Shown here: positions 6,901 through 14,914 of the stretch, in pieces | How positions within the stretch are numbered: position 1 is the stretch's first letter | How the letters are laid out: each line of letters opens with the position of its first letter | Assembly (NCBI GenBank): GCA_046154545.1 | Contig: JBJXGC010000326.1 | Coordinates: 1 to 23,264, forward strand | Origin: JBJXGC01 sp046154545 | GTDB lineage: Bacteria; Chloroflexota; Dehalococcoidia; Tepidiformales; Tepidiformaceae | DNA: 23,264 nucleotides | Direction: 5' to 3' | Notes under the pieces: generated by a model | Told to the model about the DNA's origin: nothing | The model's database searches: none | What the model saw: the letters and a program-made list of their open reading frames with translations, nothing else | Program-made: the position numbers and the translations under genes

Positions 6901-8970
6901 TCAGAGGTGGCGCTGGAGGGGCAGTTCGCGCACACGCTTGCCCGCCAGGTCGAAGAGGGCGTTGCTGATGGCGGGCGCGATCGGGACGATGCCGGGCTCG
7001 CCGGCGCCGGTCGAGTCGTTCTCGGCCGCGCCGCAGATCGCGACCTCGATCTGGGGCGTGTGCGTGATCCGGGGCACCCGGTAGCGCGCGAAGTTCGCGT
7101 TCAAGAGGCGGCCGTTCTCGAACTCGGCCGCCTCGAAGAGCGATGAACCGAGGCCCATGACGATCGCCCCCTCCATCTGGCTGCGGACGCCCTCGGGGTT
7201 GAAGACGAGGCCGCAGTCGATGGCGGCGCTCACGCGGTCGACGGTGATCTCCTTGCCGTTGACGTCGATCGCCACGCATTCGGCGGCGTAGGAGCCGACG
7301 TCCAGCCCGATCGCGACGCCCACGCCGGCGTGCGAGGGGGCGGCCGCTGTCTTCCAGCCGAACCCAGAAGCGGCGGCTTCGAGCACCCGCCGGTACCGCG
7401 GCTCGGGAAGGTTGCGCAGCCGGAATTCCACGGGGTCGATGCCCAGGGCGGAGGCGATTTCGTCCACGTGGACTTCCCGCGCGAAGTGGTTCACGGCGCA
7501 GCCCAGCGACCGGTAGGACCCCGGCCGCAACGGCGCCGGGCCCGAGCTCACGGCCACGCGGACGTCGGCCACCGAGTAGGGCGTCTCGGAGCCGCGCTGG
7601 CCGATCATCGGCCGGTCGGTCGTCGTGTGAATGGCGTGATAGTCCCAGGCGGTTATCCGGCCGTCGCTTTCGAAGCCGCTGCGGATGGTGATGAGCGCTG
7701 CCGGGCGGAAGGTCGACCAGGTCAGCTCCTCGGCGCGCGTGTAGGCGACCCGGACCGGCCGCCCTGCCACCCGGGCGAGGAGGGCGGCCTCTATCGCCGG
7801 CCGGTAGATGCTCTTGCCGCCAAAGCCACCGCCGACTTCGGGGACGATGACACGGATCTGCGACTCGTCCACGCCGCAGGCCTCGGCCAGCTCCGCGCGC
7901 GTGCCGAACGGCCGCTGGGTCCCCGCCCAGACGGTGAGCTGGTCCCCGTCCCATTCAGCCACGGCGGCCCGCGGCTCCATCGGGGCGATCGGGATGTAGG
8001 GGATGTAGTAGGTCGCTTCGAGCCGGTGGCCCGCCCGGGCAAGGGCGCGCTCGGCCTCCCCGGCCTCCTGGGTGATGACCGTATCGCGCGCCCCCTCGGC
8101 GAGCCGCGCCGGCAGATCCCACTGTGAGATCTGGCCGGCCGCTTCCTCCCAGCGGGCGGCCAACAGGTCATGGGCGAGGTCGGCCTGCTGGTCCGATTCG
8201 GCAAGCACCGCCACGATCCCGTCCGTCCGCGCGACCATGGCGACCCCGGGCATCTGGCGGGCGACGGTGTCGTCCACGTCCAGGAGCTTCGCGCCGTAGG
8301 CCGGTGGCCGGAGGACGCGGGCGTAGAGCATCCCCGGCCGGAGGATGTCCTGCGCGTAGACCGCCCTGCCGGTGACGCGTTCGAGCCCGTCGGTCCGGGT
8401 CATGGCCGTGCCCATGACGGTGAACTCAGCGGGCGCCTTCACCGCCTGGTCTTCGGGGATCTGGCGGACGAGCCGCTGGCCGGCGACGAGTTCGGCGAAA
8501 CCCAGGGAGTGGTGGGGGTCGGAGCGCGAGCGGACGCCTCCGCCGGCGCAGACGAGCTGATCGGCCGGGAGGTCGAGCCGGGTGGCGGCCAGTTCGATAA
8601 GCGCGTCGCGCGCGGCCGCAGCCGCCCGCCGCACCTGCACGCCCGTAAACCGCGTCGATTGGCTCCCGAAGGTGCCGATGTCCCAGGGCACCCGGGCGGT
8701 GTCGGCCAGAACGACTTCGACCGCCGCCGGCTCGATCCCCAGCTCTTCGGCCACACCGGTGGCGAGTCCCCAGCGGATGCCCTGGCCGTACTCCACCTTC
8801 CCGGCGTACAGCGTTACATCCCCGGCCGCGCCGATGAAGAGCCAGCGCGCCGGGCCGAAGTCGGGGGTGACGTTGCCGTAGGCCTGGCGGGCGTAGCCGG
8901 TGGACGGCAGGGGAAGGCCGAGGGCCGATGCGCCGAGGATCGCCAGGCCGTCCCGCTCCGCCTCGCTCAT
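6901..8970 (-). CDS. IorB-type molybdopterin oxidoreductase large subunit
   Basis: A 689-aa molybdenum-cofactor subunit of the xanthine oxidase family with the order typical of isoquinoline 1-oxidoreductase beta (IorB). A molybdenum-domain segment comes first (YAGKVEYGQGIRWGL, about 55-69, through GTFGSQSTRFTG, 99-110). The a/b hammerhead domain follows (GTAMTRTDGLERVTGRAVYA), then the main cofactor domains with VGGGFGGK and QRPFGTRAEL. The catalytic Glu is probably E658 in GAGEPG near the C-terminus. Members hydroxylate N-heterocycles or oxidise aldehydes with water as oxygen source. The start is ATG 8970, which gives an ATGA overlap with the 2Fe-2S subunit gene. Longer starts run into that gene. 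No signal peptide is obvious, and the N-terminus is short compared with exported IorB proteins. The substrate is unknown. Confidence 0.9.
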   Translation of the reverse strand: MSEAERDGLAILGASALGLPLPSTGYARQAYGNVTPDFGPARWLFIGAAGDVTLYAGKVEYGQGIRWGLATGVAEELGIEPAAVEVVLADTARVPWDIGTFGSQSTRFTGVQVRRAAAAARDALIELAATRLDLPADQLVCAGGGVRSRSDPHHSLGFAELVAGQRLVRQIPEDQAVKAPAEFTVMGTAMTRTDGLERVTGRAVYAQDILRPGMLYARVLRPPAYGAKLLDVDDTVARQMPGVAMVARTDGIVAVLAESDQQADLAHDLLAARWEEAAGQISQWDLPARLAEGARDTVITQEAGEAERALARAGHRLEATYYIPYIPIAPMEPRAAVAEWDGDQLTVWAGTQRPFGTRAELAEACGVDESQIRVIVPEVGGGFGGKSIYRPAIEAALLARVAGRPVRVAYTRAEELTWSTFRPAALITIRSGFESDGRITAWDYHAIHTTTDRPMIGQRGSETPYSVADVRVAVSSGPAPLRPGSYRSLGCAVNHFAREVHVDEIASALGIDPVEFRLRNLPEPRYRRVLEAAASGFGWKTAAAPSHAGVGVAIGLDVGSYAAECVAIDVNGKEITVDRVSAAIDCGLVFNPEGVRSQMEGAIVMGLGSSLFEAAEFENGRLLNANFARYRVPRITHTPQIEVAICGAAENDSTGAGEPGIVPIAPAISNALFDLAGKRVRELPLQRHL

Positions 8971-9422
8971 CGTGGCAGGCCTGCGGCGCGCTGGATCGCC
9001 CGCTCGATCCGGGGGTAGGTGCCGCAGCGGCACATCTGCTCGCTCAAGGCTTCACGCACCTGGTCCGCCGCCGGTTGCGCGACCCTGTTCAGGAGGGCGA
9101 CGCTCGCCATGATGAACCCCGGGATGCAGTAGCCACATTGCATCGCCGATTCGTCGATGAACGCCTGCTGCACCGGGTGCAAAGTATCGCCATCGGCGAT
9201 CCCCTCGATCGTCGTGATGGCGCCGCCGGTCACGTTGCCGACGGTCGCGATGCACGACCGCAGCGGCTGGCCATCGACCAGGACGGTGCAGGCGCCGCAG
9301 AGCCCCTCACCGCAGCCGTACTTCGCGCCCGTGAGCCCGAGGTCGTAGCGCAGGTAGCTCAGGAGGTTACGCCGGGCATCGGGCGCCTCATGCGCCTCGC
9401 CATTAACGAGCAACGTCTGCAT
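8967..9422 (-). CDS. 2Fe-2S subunit of molybdenum hydroxylase (IorA/CoxS type)
   Basis: A 151-aa small subunit with two [2Fe-2S] clusters. The N-terminal plant-ferredoxin-type cluster is bound by C37, C42, C45 and C57 (KYGCGEGLCGACTVLV ... SC). The C-terminal helical domain binds the second by C96, C99, C131 and C133 (QCGYC ... CRCGTYPRIERAI). It passes electrons from the molybdenum subunit to an external acceptor. Start ATG 9422 is chosen at the conserved MxTLLVNGE N-terminus; the ribosome site is weak. It is the first gene of a two-gene operon that overlaps the large subunit gene by 4 nt. No FAD (CoxM-like) subunit or cytochrome c is adjacent, consistent with the IorAB architecture, where a cytochrome or other carrier accepts electrons. 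Confidence 0.93.
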   Translation of the reverse strand: MQTLLVNGEAHEAPDARRNLLSYLRYDLGLTGAKYGCGEGLCGACTVLVDGQPLRSCIATVGNVTGGAITTIEGIADGDTLHPVQQAFIDESAMQCGYCIPGFIMASVALLNRVAQPAADQVREALSEQMCRCGTYPRIERAIQRAAGLPR

Positions 9423-9456
9423 CGCGCGGAGAGTAGCACACCGGGAGAACGTGAAC

Positions 9457-9490
9457 CGCCAAGACGCCGAGGTCGCCAAGATGCGCCAAG
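9457..9490. repeat. Iterated CGCCAAG short repeat
   Basis: Four copies of CGCC(A/G)AG start at 9457, 9465, 9474 and 9484, at 8-, 9- and 10-nt intervals, in the gap between the molybdoenzyme and the amidohydrolase. The unit resembles AAG-rich iterated intergenic motifs that I recall from many bacterial genomes and is related in style to the element at 10696-10820. It lies just upstream of the leftward iorA-like gene, so it could be in its 5' region. Confidence 0.5.
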
Positions 9491-9576
9491 GCAAGAAGCG
9501 AGAAGGTGTCTCGTGTGCGATTCTGTTCGAACCTCCGCGACCCGCGGGATTGGTGAATCGCGAGGTGGCGGTTCAA

Positions 9577-9604
9577 CCGGTCCGAGCACCGGATGGGCCA
9601 TAAT
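9577..9604 (+). promoter_or_regulatory. Possible promoter with inverted repeat, upstream of amidohydrolase
   Basis: CATAAT at 9599-9604 matches five of six bases of a sigma-70 -10 box and lies 31 nt before the chosen ATG. Just upstream is CCGGT-N6-ACCGG (9577-9592), a dyad in the position of a -35 element that could be an operator. No convincing -35 hexamer is present, so the call is weak. Confidence 0.3.
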
Positions 9605-9635
9605 GCGCCACCAGTTCGACCACGGAGGCGAGGCC

Positions 9636-10637
9636 ATGAGCAGCGAAGACGTACAGCGCCAACAACCAGACACCGGGACGCGGCGGCGGGATGTCCTCGT
9701 CGCGGGCAGCCGGGTCCGGGTTGTGGATATGCACGCCCACTGTTCGGTCCCCGAGGCCGAGGCGCTCATGGGCGTGAAGAACCCGTTCCCCGGCCTTCCG
9801 CTTGCGGACTTCCGGACGCGCCTGGACGCGATGGACGAGCAGGGGATCGATGTCGCGGCCCTGAGCATGAACCCGTACTGGTACGGGGCCGGCCGCGACC
9901 TCGCCGCGGAGGTCATCCGTATCCAGAACGAGGCCCTCGCCGAGTTTTGCACGGCCCAGCCCGGACGCTTTGTGGGCCTCGCCTCGGTCGCGCTCCAGCA
10001 CCCCGACCTCGCGGCCACCCAGCTCGACGACGCGGTGAAGCGCCTTGGGCTCCGCGGCGCCCTGATCGGTGGGAGCGTCGAGGGCGAGGAGCTGGCGGAC
10101 CCGAAGTTTCACCCGTTCTGGGCGAAGGCCGAGGAGCTGGGCGTCGTCATCTTCATCCACCCCCAGGGGACATACGGGCTGGAGAGCAGGCTCAAGGGCA
10201 ACGGCATGCTCGAAAACGTGATCGGCAACCCGCTGGAGACGACGATCGCGCTCTCCCACCTGATCTTCGAGGGCACCCTCGACCGGTTCCCGGGCCTGAA
10301 GATCCTGGCTGCCCATGGGGGCGGCTATCTCCCTTCGTACGCGGCTCGCTCTGACGCCGTCTCACGTCCCTTCCCCGCGCGCGTCACGGCCACCGCGAAG
10401 CGGCCGACCGAGTACCTCAAGCAGCTCTACTACGATTCGCTCGTCTTCACGCCGGAGGGGCTCCGCCACCTGGTGGCCGAAGTCGGCGCCAGCCAGGTCG
10501 TCCTCGGCACAGACCATCCCTTCCCCTGGACGGCCACCGCGGTCGACCACATCCTCGCCACGCCGGACCTGACCGACGCCGAGCGGGTGGCCATGCTCGG
10601 CGGGACGGCGGCGGCGCTGCTCGGCCTCGATCGCTGA
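9636..10637 (+). CDS. Amidohydrolase / ACMSD-like metal-dependent hydrolase
   Basis: A 333-aa COG2159 protein related to 2-amino-3-carboxymuconate-6-semialdehyde decarboxylase and gamma-resorcylate decarboxylase. Metal and catalytic motifs are VVDMHAHC (H33, H35), FIHPQG (H175), LAAHGGGYLP (H227) and LGTDHPFP (D293). The family uses one divalent metal for C-C bond hydrolysis or decarboxylation of aromatic acids and ring-cleavage products. Start ATG 9636 follows GGAGGCGAGG (9624-9633); the frame stays open far upstream only because of GC content. A few N-terminal residues (about 1-25, Gln/Arg-rich) precede the barrel. It is alone on its transcript, with 213 nt upstream shared with the divergent molybdoenzyme operon, which suggests possible co-regulation in aromatic or heterocycle catabolism. 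The substrate is not inferable. Confidence 0.9.
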   Translation: MSSEDVQRQQPDTGTRRRDVLVAGSRVRVVDMHAHCSVPEAEALMGVKNPFPGLPLADFRTRLDAMDEQGIDVAALSMNPYWYGAGRDLAAEVIRIQNEALAEFCTAQPGRFVGLASVALQHPDLAATQLDDAVKRLGLRGALIGGSVEGEELADPKFHPFWAKAEELGVVIFIHPQGTYGLESRLKGNGMLENVIGNPLETTIALSHLIFEGTLDRFPGLKILAAHGGGYLPSYAARSDAVSRPFPARVTATAKRPTEYLKQLYYDSLVFTPEGLRHLVAEVGASQVVLGTDHPFPWTATAVDHILATPDLTDAERVAMLGGTAAALLGLDR

Positions 10638-10695
10638 CCAGACCACACATCGGGCCGCTGAGCGATCTTTGTGAGTTTTGCGGTGGCATGACATC

Positions 10696-10820
10696 GGTGA
10701 GACGCAAAGGATCAAAAGGTACAGAGGGCGAAGAAGGATTCGGTTAGGGCCACGGGGTGGCGTGCTCGTCCGGTCGTCTTTGGCCCGTTTTGTCCCTTTA
10801 GACCTTTGTGTCCCCTCACC
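10696..10820. repeat. 125-bp imperfect inverted-repeat element
   Basis: The left arm 10696-10737 (GGTGAGACGCAAAGGATCAA...) and the right arm 10776-10820, read on the opposite strand (GGTGAGGGGACACAAAGGTC...), align over about 40 bases. Conserved blocks are GGTGA, GAC(G/A)CAAAGG, AAAGG and ACA, separated by a central spacer of about 38 nt. It fills much of the 277-nt gap between the amidohydrolase and DegV genes. It contains no open coding sequence, so it looks like a non-coding palindromic or MITE-like dispersed repeat. It could also fold as a terminator for the upstream gene. Confidence 0.55.
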
Positions 10821-10914
10821 ACCGGCGTCGCGCAACACCTTGAACCCCACGCGAGCGAACCACGCCGGTTATCCTGTGCGGTACCCTGTCGCGAAATACG
10901 CCCGGGAGTCACAC

Positions 10915-11760
10915 GTGATCGGTACGACCGCCATCGTCCTCGACAGCGCCTGCTACCTCCCGGCGGAGGTGGTGGAGCGCTTTGGGGCGATCGTCGTCCC
11001 GCTCACCGTCGCCGTCGATGGTGAGGAGTTGCGCGAGTTCGCCGATATCTCCAGCGGCGACTTCTACGCCCGGCTGGCCGCCGGGGCGAAGGTCGCCACC
11101 AGCCAGCCCCCGCCCGGCCGCTTCGCCGACGCCTATGCCACGGCGGCCGCCGGCGGCGCGGCCCGGATCGTCTCCATCCACATCGGCGCGAATGTCAGCG
11201 GCACGCTGAACAGCGCCCGCCTTGGGGCGCAACTGTCGGAAATCCCCGTGCACCTGATCGACACGGGCCAGGCGTCCTTCGTCGAGGGGCTCTGCGCCTG
11301 GGAGGCGATGGAGGCCCTGGCCGCGGGCGCCAGCATCGAGGAGGCGGAGGCCGCCGCCCATCGTGCCGCCGCCGCGGCCGGCAACGTCTTTATCGTCCGT
11401 GGCACAGAGCTGTTGGCCCGGGGTGGACGCATGGCCTCCCCCGCTGAGGCGAGCAGCGGTGTGCCCGTGCTCGCGATGATCGAGGGGGCGGTCCGGCCCG
11501 TGGGCTCGGCCGCCACGGTCGGCGAAGCGCTCGACGCGATCGTCGCCCACGTTGGCGCGGCCGTGGAAGCGAACCCGGGCAAGCGATTCCGGGTCGGGAT
11601 CTCCAACGGCGCGGCCGATGAACTGGCGGCGCTCCTCGAAGGGCGGGTCCGCGAGCTCCTGCCTACGGCGGAAGTGATGCAGTACGTCATCGGGCCAGTG
11701 GTGGGTGCACACACGGGCCCGGGCTGCACGGGCGCCGTCTTCCTCCCTCGTCCTGTGTAA
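10915..11760 (+). CDS. DegV family fatty-acid-binding protein
   Basis: A 281-aa DegV/FakB-like protein. These proteins hold a single fatty acid and, with a FakA-type kinase, present it for phosphorylation. Marks are the N-terminal strand TTAIVLDSACYLP (usual family pattern DSxxDLP), TSQPPPGRF (62-70), the SGT motif HIGANVSGTLNSA (89-101), and the C-terminal IGPVVGAHTGPGCTGAVF. The GTG at 10915 is chosen because GGGAG at 10904-10908 is 6 nt upstream and the family N-terminus starts there. A variation is Ala-Cys-Tyr after the Asp-Ser in the first motif. An MFS transporter gene follows 84 nt downstream on the same strand. No FakA/DhaK-like kinase is in the window. Confidence 0.9.
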   Translation: MIGTTAIVLDSACYLPAEVVERFGAIVVPLTVAVDGEELREFADISSGDFYARLAAGAKVATSQPPPGRFADAYATAAAGGAARIVSIHIGANVSGTLNSARLGAQLSEIPVHLIDTGQASFVEGLCAWEAMEALAAGASIEEAEAAAHRAAAAAGNVFIVRGTELLARGGRMASPAEASSGVPVLAMIEGAVRPVGSAATVGEALDAIVAHVGAAVEANPGKRFRVGISNGAADELAALLEGRVRELLPTAEVMQYVIGPVVGAHTGPGCTGAVFLPRPV

Positions 11761-11844
11761 CATGTCCCGGGGGACGGATGACTCCGGCGGTACGGCGTTG
11801 CCCCCGGGGCGGCACACACCGAAAAGAAGGACGGCCACGCTCAT

Positions 11845-13101
11845 ATGGCACGGGCGAGCATGCGGGCCCGGGGCTATCGCCGGAACGTCCCGCTCTTCTA
11901 CCTGGTTTCGTTCCTCCGGGACTTCCAGATCTGGATCCCGGTCTGGGTCGTCTTCCTTACGATCGACCAGGGGTTCAGCCTGGCCCAGGTGACCACCGCG
12001 GACGGCCTCTTCTTCGTCGGACTGACGGTGCTGGAGATCCCGACCGGGGCCGTGGCCGACCGCTGGGGGCGGTCGCGGTCAGTGGCCCTCGGGGCGCTCT
12101 GCTTCGCCCTGGCCCTCGCCTTCTTCGCCCTGACCACGTCGTTCCCAATCCTGTTGCTCTCGTTCCTGACCTGGGCGCTGGCCATGGCCCTGATGTCGGG
12201 CGCCGACCTCGCCCTCCTCTACGACTCCCTGAAGGAGCTCGGCGAAGAGGCGAGCTACGAGCGCCATGCCGGCGCCGGGGGCGCAACCGCGTGGGCGGGC
12301 GCGGCCGTCGCGACCCTGATCGGAGGCCCGCTGGCCGCTTTCTACAGCATCGAACTGACGATCTGGCTTGGCGTCGGGTCCGCCGCTCTCGCCGCCGTGG
12401 CGGCCCTCGCCATGAAGGAGCCACCGCGTGGCCGCTCCGAACACGCACCGGGGCTGATCGCGCTCATCCGGCGTGCCACCCGGCTCGCCTGGGGCGACCG
12501 GGTCGTGCGCTGGGTGCTGCTCTTCTCGGGCGCGCTCTCCGCCGGCCTGGGCTCCGCTCACTACCTCGTCCAGCCCTATCTGCTGGCGAACGGCGTGGCG
12601 GTGGGAGGGCTCTTCTCGCTCCTCCAGGTGCCGCAGCTCCTGGGCGGGGCGCTCGGTTCGCTGGTGGCCTACCGGTTCGTGCGGCGTTTCGGCGAGACGG
12701 GCGTCCTCCTCGGGGTGGGGGCCGTCGGGGTGGGCGCCTATGCCGGCGTGGCCGCGATCTCGTCCCTCGGCGCTTTCGCCTTCATCCCGATCGTCGCCCT
12801 GCTCGAGGCCGCCGTCATCCCCGTCGCCACGGGCGCGGTGAACCGGCGGGTGGCGTCGAGCGAACGGGCGACAGTCCTCTCCATGCAGTCCTTCACGGCG
12901 AGTCTCGTGGTGGCGCCACTGGCGCCGTTCGTCGGCGTCGTGGCCGATGGCGGCGGGCCCCGCTGGGGCTTCTCCCTGCTGAGCGCGGTCCTCGCCGCGG
13001 CCCTCGTGGCCGCCCTCGTCGCCTGGCGGGTGGGCCGCTCATCGTGGCCCCGCTACCGGGCCGGGCCCGGCGAAGAGCCCGCCCGGGGAGGCGCCCAATG
13101 A
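11845..13101 (+). CDS. MFS transporter
   Basis: A 418-aa integral membrane protein of the major facilitator superfamily. The loop after the second helix carries motif A-like GAVADRWGRSRSV (about residues 68-80). A central cytoplasmic loop around residues 190-212 (MKEPPRGRSEHAPG) separates two hydrophobic halves, for about 12 membrane segments in all. The C-terminus ends in a short Arg-rich tail. It is most like drug/proton antiporters or uncharacterised MFS_1 proteins; the substrate is not known. ATG 11845 is used, though a start at 11860 is possible because the ribosome site is weak (AAGAAGGAC about 14 nt upstream). Its TGA overlaps the ATG of the next gene (ATGA), so it is coupled to the alpha/beta hydrolase. 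Confidence 0.88.
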   Translation: MARASMRARGYRRNVPLFYLVSFLRDFQIWIPVWVVFLTIDQGFSLAQVTTADGLFFVGLTVLEIPTGAVADRWGRSRSVALGALCFALALAFFALTTSFPILLLSFLTWALAMALMSGADLALLYDSLKELGEEASYERHAGAGGATAWAGAAVATLIGGPLAAFYSIELTIWLGVGSAALAAVAALAMKEPPRGRSEHAPGLIALIRRATRLAWGDRVVRWVLLFSGALSAGLGSAHYLVQPYLLANGVAVGGLFSLLQVPQLLGGALGSLVAYRFVRRFGETGVLLGVGAVGVGAYAGVAAISSLGAFAFIPIVALLEAAVIPVATGAVNRRVASSERATVLSMQSFTASLVVAPLAPFVGVVADGGGPRWGFSLLSAVLAAALVAALVAWRVGRSSWPRYRAGPGEEPARGGAQ

Positions 13102-13886
13102 CCGTCCCTGGCGGGTTGCTGTTGCTGCACGGCTACCTTTCGGGGGCAGTCGCCTGGGCCGGTGTGCGTGAGGCACTGGGGACGGCCATCCCGGTGTGCG
13201 CGCCCGACCTCCCCGGCTACGGCCGCGCCCGGCGTGTCCCGGCCGGCTCCCTCGATGCCCTGGTCGAGCACCTGGTACCGCTGGTGGAGCGGGAGCGGCC
13301 TGCGTTCGTGCTGGGGCACTCGATGGGCGGCATCGTCGCACTCGCCCTCGCGGCTCGCTTCCCGGACCAGTTCCGCCGCGTCGGGCTGACCGGGCTCCCG
13401 GTCTACGATGGCCGCGAGGACGGCCTCGCCTACCTCCACGAGCGCGGGCTCGGCCACCGCCTCCTCCTCCATCACGACGGCCTCTCCCATGCCGGCTGCA
13501 CGGCGGTCCATGCCGTCCGCCGCCTCTGGGTGCCCTGGGCGCCGCTCGTGACGCCCCGCCAGCCGCGCGAGCACGCGATGGCGGCGTTCGACCACTCGCG
13601 CGAGTCGCACAGTGAGGGGCTCAACGCCGTCGTCTTCGCCGGGCACGTGCATGGCCTGGCTGCCCGTGTCTCCCAGCCAGTCGTGGCTCTCCACGGTGGC
13701 CGGGATCGGTCAGCCCGGATCGACCGCGTCCGCGAGCTGGCCGGTCGGCACGGCTGGGATGTCCGCGTCGCGCCCACGGGCAATCACCAGCTCATTATCG
13801 AGCGGCCCGCGATGGTCGCGCGTTGGATCCGTGAACGGCTGCTGGCTGGCGAGGACTCGTCGTGCCCGCCTGCTGAGGAGGGGTGA
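13098..13886 (+). CDS. Alpha/beta-fold hydrolase
   Basis: A 262-aa alpha/beta hydrolase. The oxyanion-hole motif LLLLHGYLSG is near the N-terminus (7-16), the nucleophile elbow is GHSMGG with S75, the acid is probably D203 in HGGRDRSA, and the catalytic His is H230 in GNHQLIIERP. The full triad indicates an active esterase, thioesterase or C-C hydrolase. The lid region (about 105-185) is His- and Arg-rich. It starts in an ATGA overlap with the MFS gene and has GGGGAGG at 13085-13091. It ends 5 nt from the convergent Gly/Ser-rich protein gene. Coupling to a transporter and a fatty-acid-binding protein hints at handling of a lipid-like or ester substrate, which is inference only. Confidence 0.88.
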   Translation: MTVPGGLLLLHGYLSGAVAWAGVREALGTAIPVCAPDLPGYGRARRVPAGSLDALVEHLVPLVERERPAFVLGHSMGGIVALALAARFPDQFRRVGLTGLPVYDGREDGLAYLHERGLGHRLLLHHDGLSHAGCTAVHAVRRLWVPWAPLVTPRQPREHAMAAFDHSRESHSEGLNAVVFAGHVHGLAARVSQPVVALHGGRDRSARIDRVRELAGRHGWDVRVAPTGNHQLIIERPAMVARWIRERLLAGEDSSCPPAEEG

Positions 13887-13891
13887 GCCGG

Positions 13892-14914
13892 CTAGTCGTC
13901 GTCTTCGCCGCGGTGGCGCGAGGCGGGCGTTGCTGTCGCTGAGGCGCCCGGTGTCGCGGTCTGTTGGTCCTTCGTCTCTGATTCGGATTCGCCGGCCTCA
14001 CTATGAGAGCTGTCCCGGGAGTCGCTGCCACTGCCACCACCCGAGCCTGAACTTCCCGAACCGCTCCCACTGCCGGAGCTGCCGGAGCCACTCCCGCCGC
14101 TCCCGGAACCTGAGCTTCCGGAGCCCGAGCCTGACCCGCCGGAGTCGTCGTCGTCGCCGTCGTCTGAGCCGGATCCGCCCCCGCTCCCCGAGGAGCCGCT
14201 TCCATCGCCGCCAGAACTACCGCCGTGGTCGTCCACGGTCGGTGATACACCCGGGACCGCCGGGGGCGTGGCCGTCGCAGTGGCCGTGTCCTTCCCGCTG
14301 TTGGATGAGCCGGGACCGCTGTTTCCGCCACCGCCGCCGCCTGAACCGGAGGTGCCCGACGGACTCGCCGTCGCCGAGCCTGACCCACTGGTGCTACTTG
14401 CCTCCGAAGGGCCGCGGCGCTCGCCCGTCGCGGTCGCCGGCACGGGTGTCGCCGTCTCGGTCGCGGCGGAGGCCGTCGCCGTGGCGCCCGCCGATTGCGA
14501 GCTTCCGCCGCCCGGCACCGGCGACGGGTCGCCCTGGCCGGCCGGAGATTGGGTCGGGGACGCATCTTCCTTCGGCGGTTCGCCGTTATCAGCCGTAATG
14601 CCGATCCGGCCGGCAACGGACTGGATCGCGTTGATCGGCGCCCCGAGCTGCTCGTTGCCGGTCAGCGCGCCGACGGCTGAGACAGCGCCCAGCGCCCCGA
14701 GGGCGGCCGCGCCGGCGACGGCGACTCTGTGCGTGTATCCCGAGCCTTCGACGAGGGGGCCTGCCTTGGCGAGGGCAGCCATGAGCTGCTGGTGGCCCGC
14801 GGCCATAGCGCTGGACGAAGGCTGCAGGCCAGCCAGCGCCCCGACGCGCGCAGCCACGACAGCCTCGAAATCGGGGTCTGGCGCCGGATCACTCCCGAAC
14901 ATCCTTCGCATCAT
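13892..14914 (-). CDS. Gly/Ser-rich single-pass membrane protein, putative anti-sigma or sigma-linked surface protein
   Basis: A 340-aa protein in three parts: a short cytoplasmic N-terminus (1-60, with DPDFEAVVAARVGALAGLQP), one hydrophobic segment (about 63-84, Ala/Gly/Val-rich), and a long extracytoplasmic low-complexity tail. The tail has a Pro/Thr/Ala-rich part (about 115-225), a nearly pure Gly/Ser tract with an acidic run DDGDDDD (about 230-305), and a polar end closing in EDDD. The ATG at 14914 overlaps the sigma-factor stop (ATGA), the usual arrangement for an anti-sigma partner. From memory, the N-terminal layout and the helix before GITADN resemble proteins that follow ECF sigma genes in Chloroflexota and Actinomycetota. 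No zinc-binding anti-sigma (ZAS) HxxxCxxC motif is present. The exact role is unproven. Confidence 0.75.
   Translation of the reverse strand: MMRRMFGSDPAPDPDFEAVVAARVGALAGLQPSSSAMAAGHQQLMAALAKAGPLVEGSGYTHRVAVAGAAALGALGAVSAVGALTGNEQLGAPINAIQSVAGRIGITADNGEPPKEDASPTQSPAGQGDPSPVPGGGSSQSAGATATASAATETATPVPATATGERRGPSEASSTSGSGSATASPSGTSGSGGGGGGNSGPGSSNSGKDTATATATPPAVPGVSPTVDDHGGSSGGDGSGSSGSGGGSGSDDGDDDDSGGSGSGSGSSGSGSGGSGSGSSGSGSGSGSSGSGGGSGSDSRDSSHSEAGESESETKDQQTATPGASATATPASRHRGEDDD

Noticed and set aside
5724..6935. 403-codon minus-strand open frame opposite the second CoA-transferase
   Set aside because: Composition is dominated by Arg, Gly, Ala and Val without a fold pattern, and it is fully antisense to a clear CaiB-family gene.
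7330..9018. Plus-strand open frames over the molybdoenzyme genes
   Set aside because: They are shadows of the IorB- and IorA-type genes, whose cofactor motifs are complete on the minus strand.
14041..14220. Repeat array in the Gly/Ser tract as a CRISPR or tandem satellite
   Set aside because: The repeats are degenerate at the nucleotide level, lack spacers and stay in frame as Gly/Ser codons, so they are coding low complexity.
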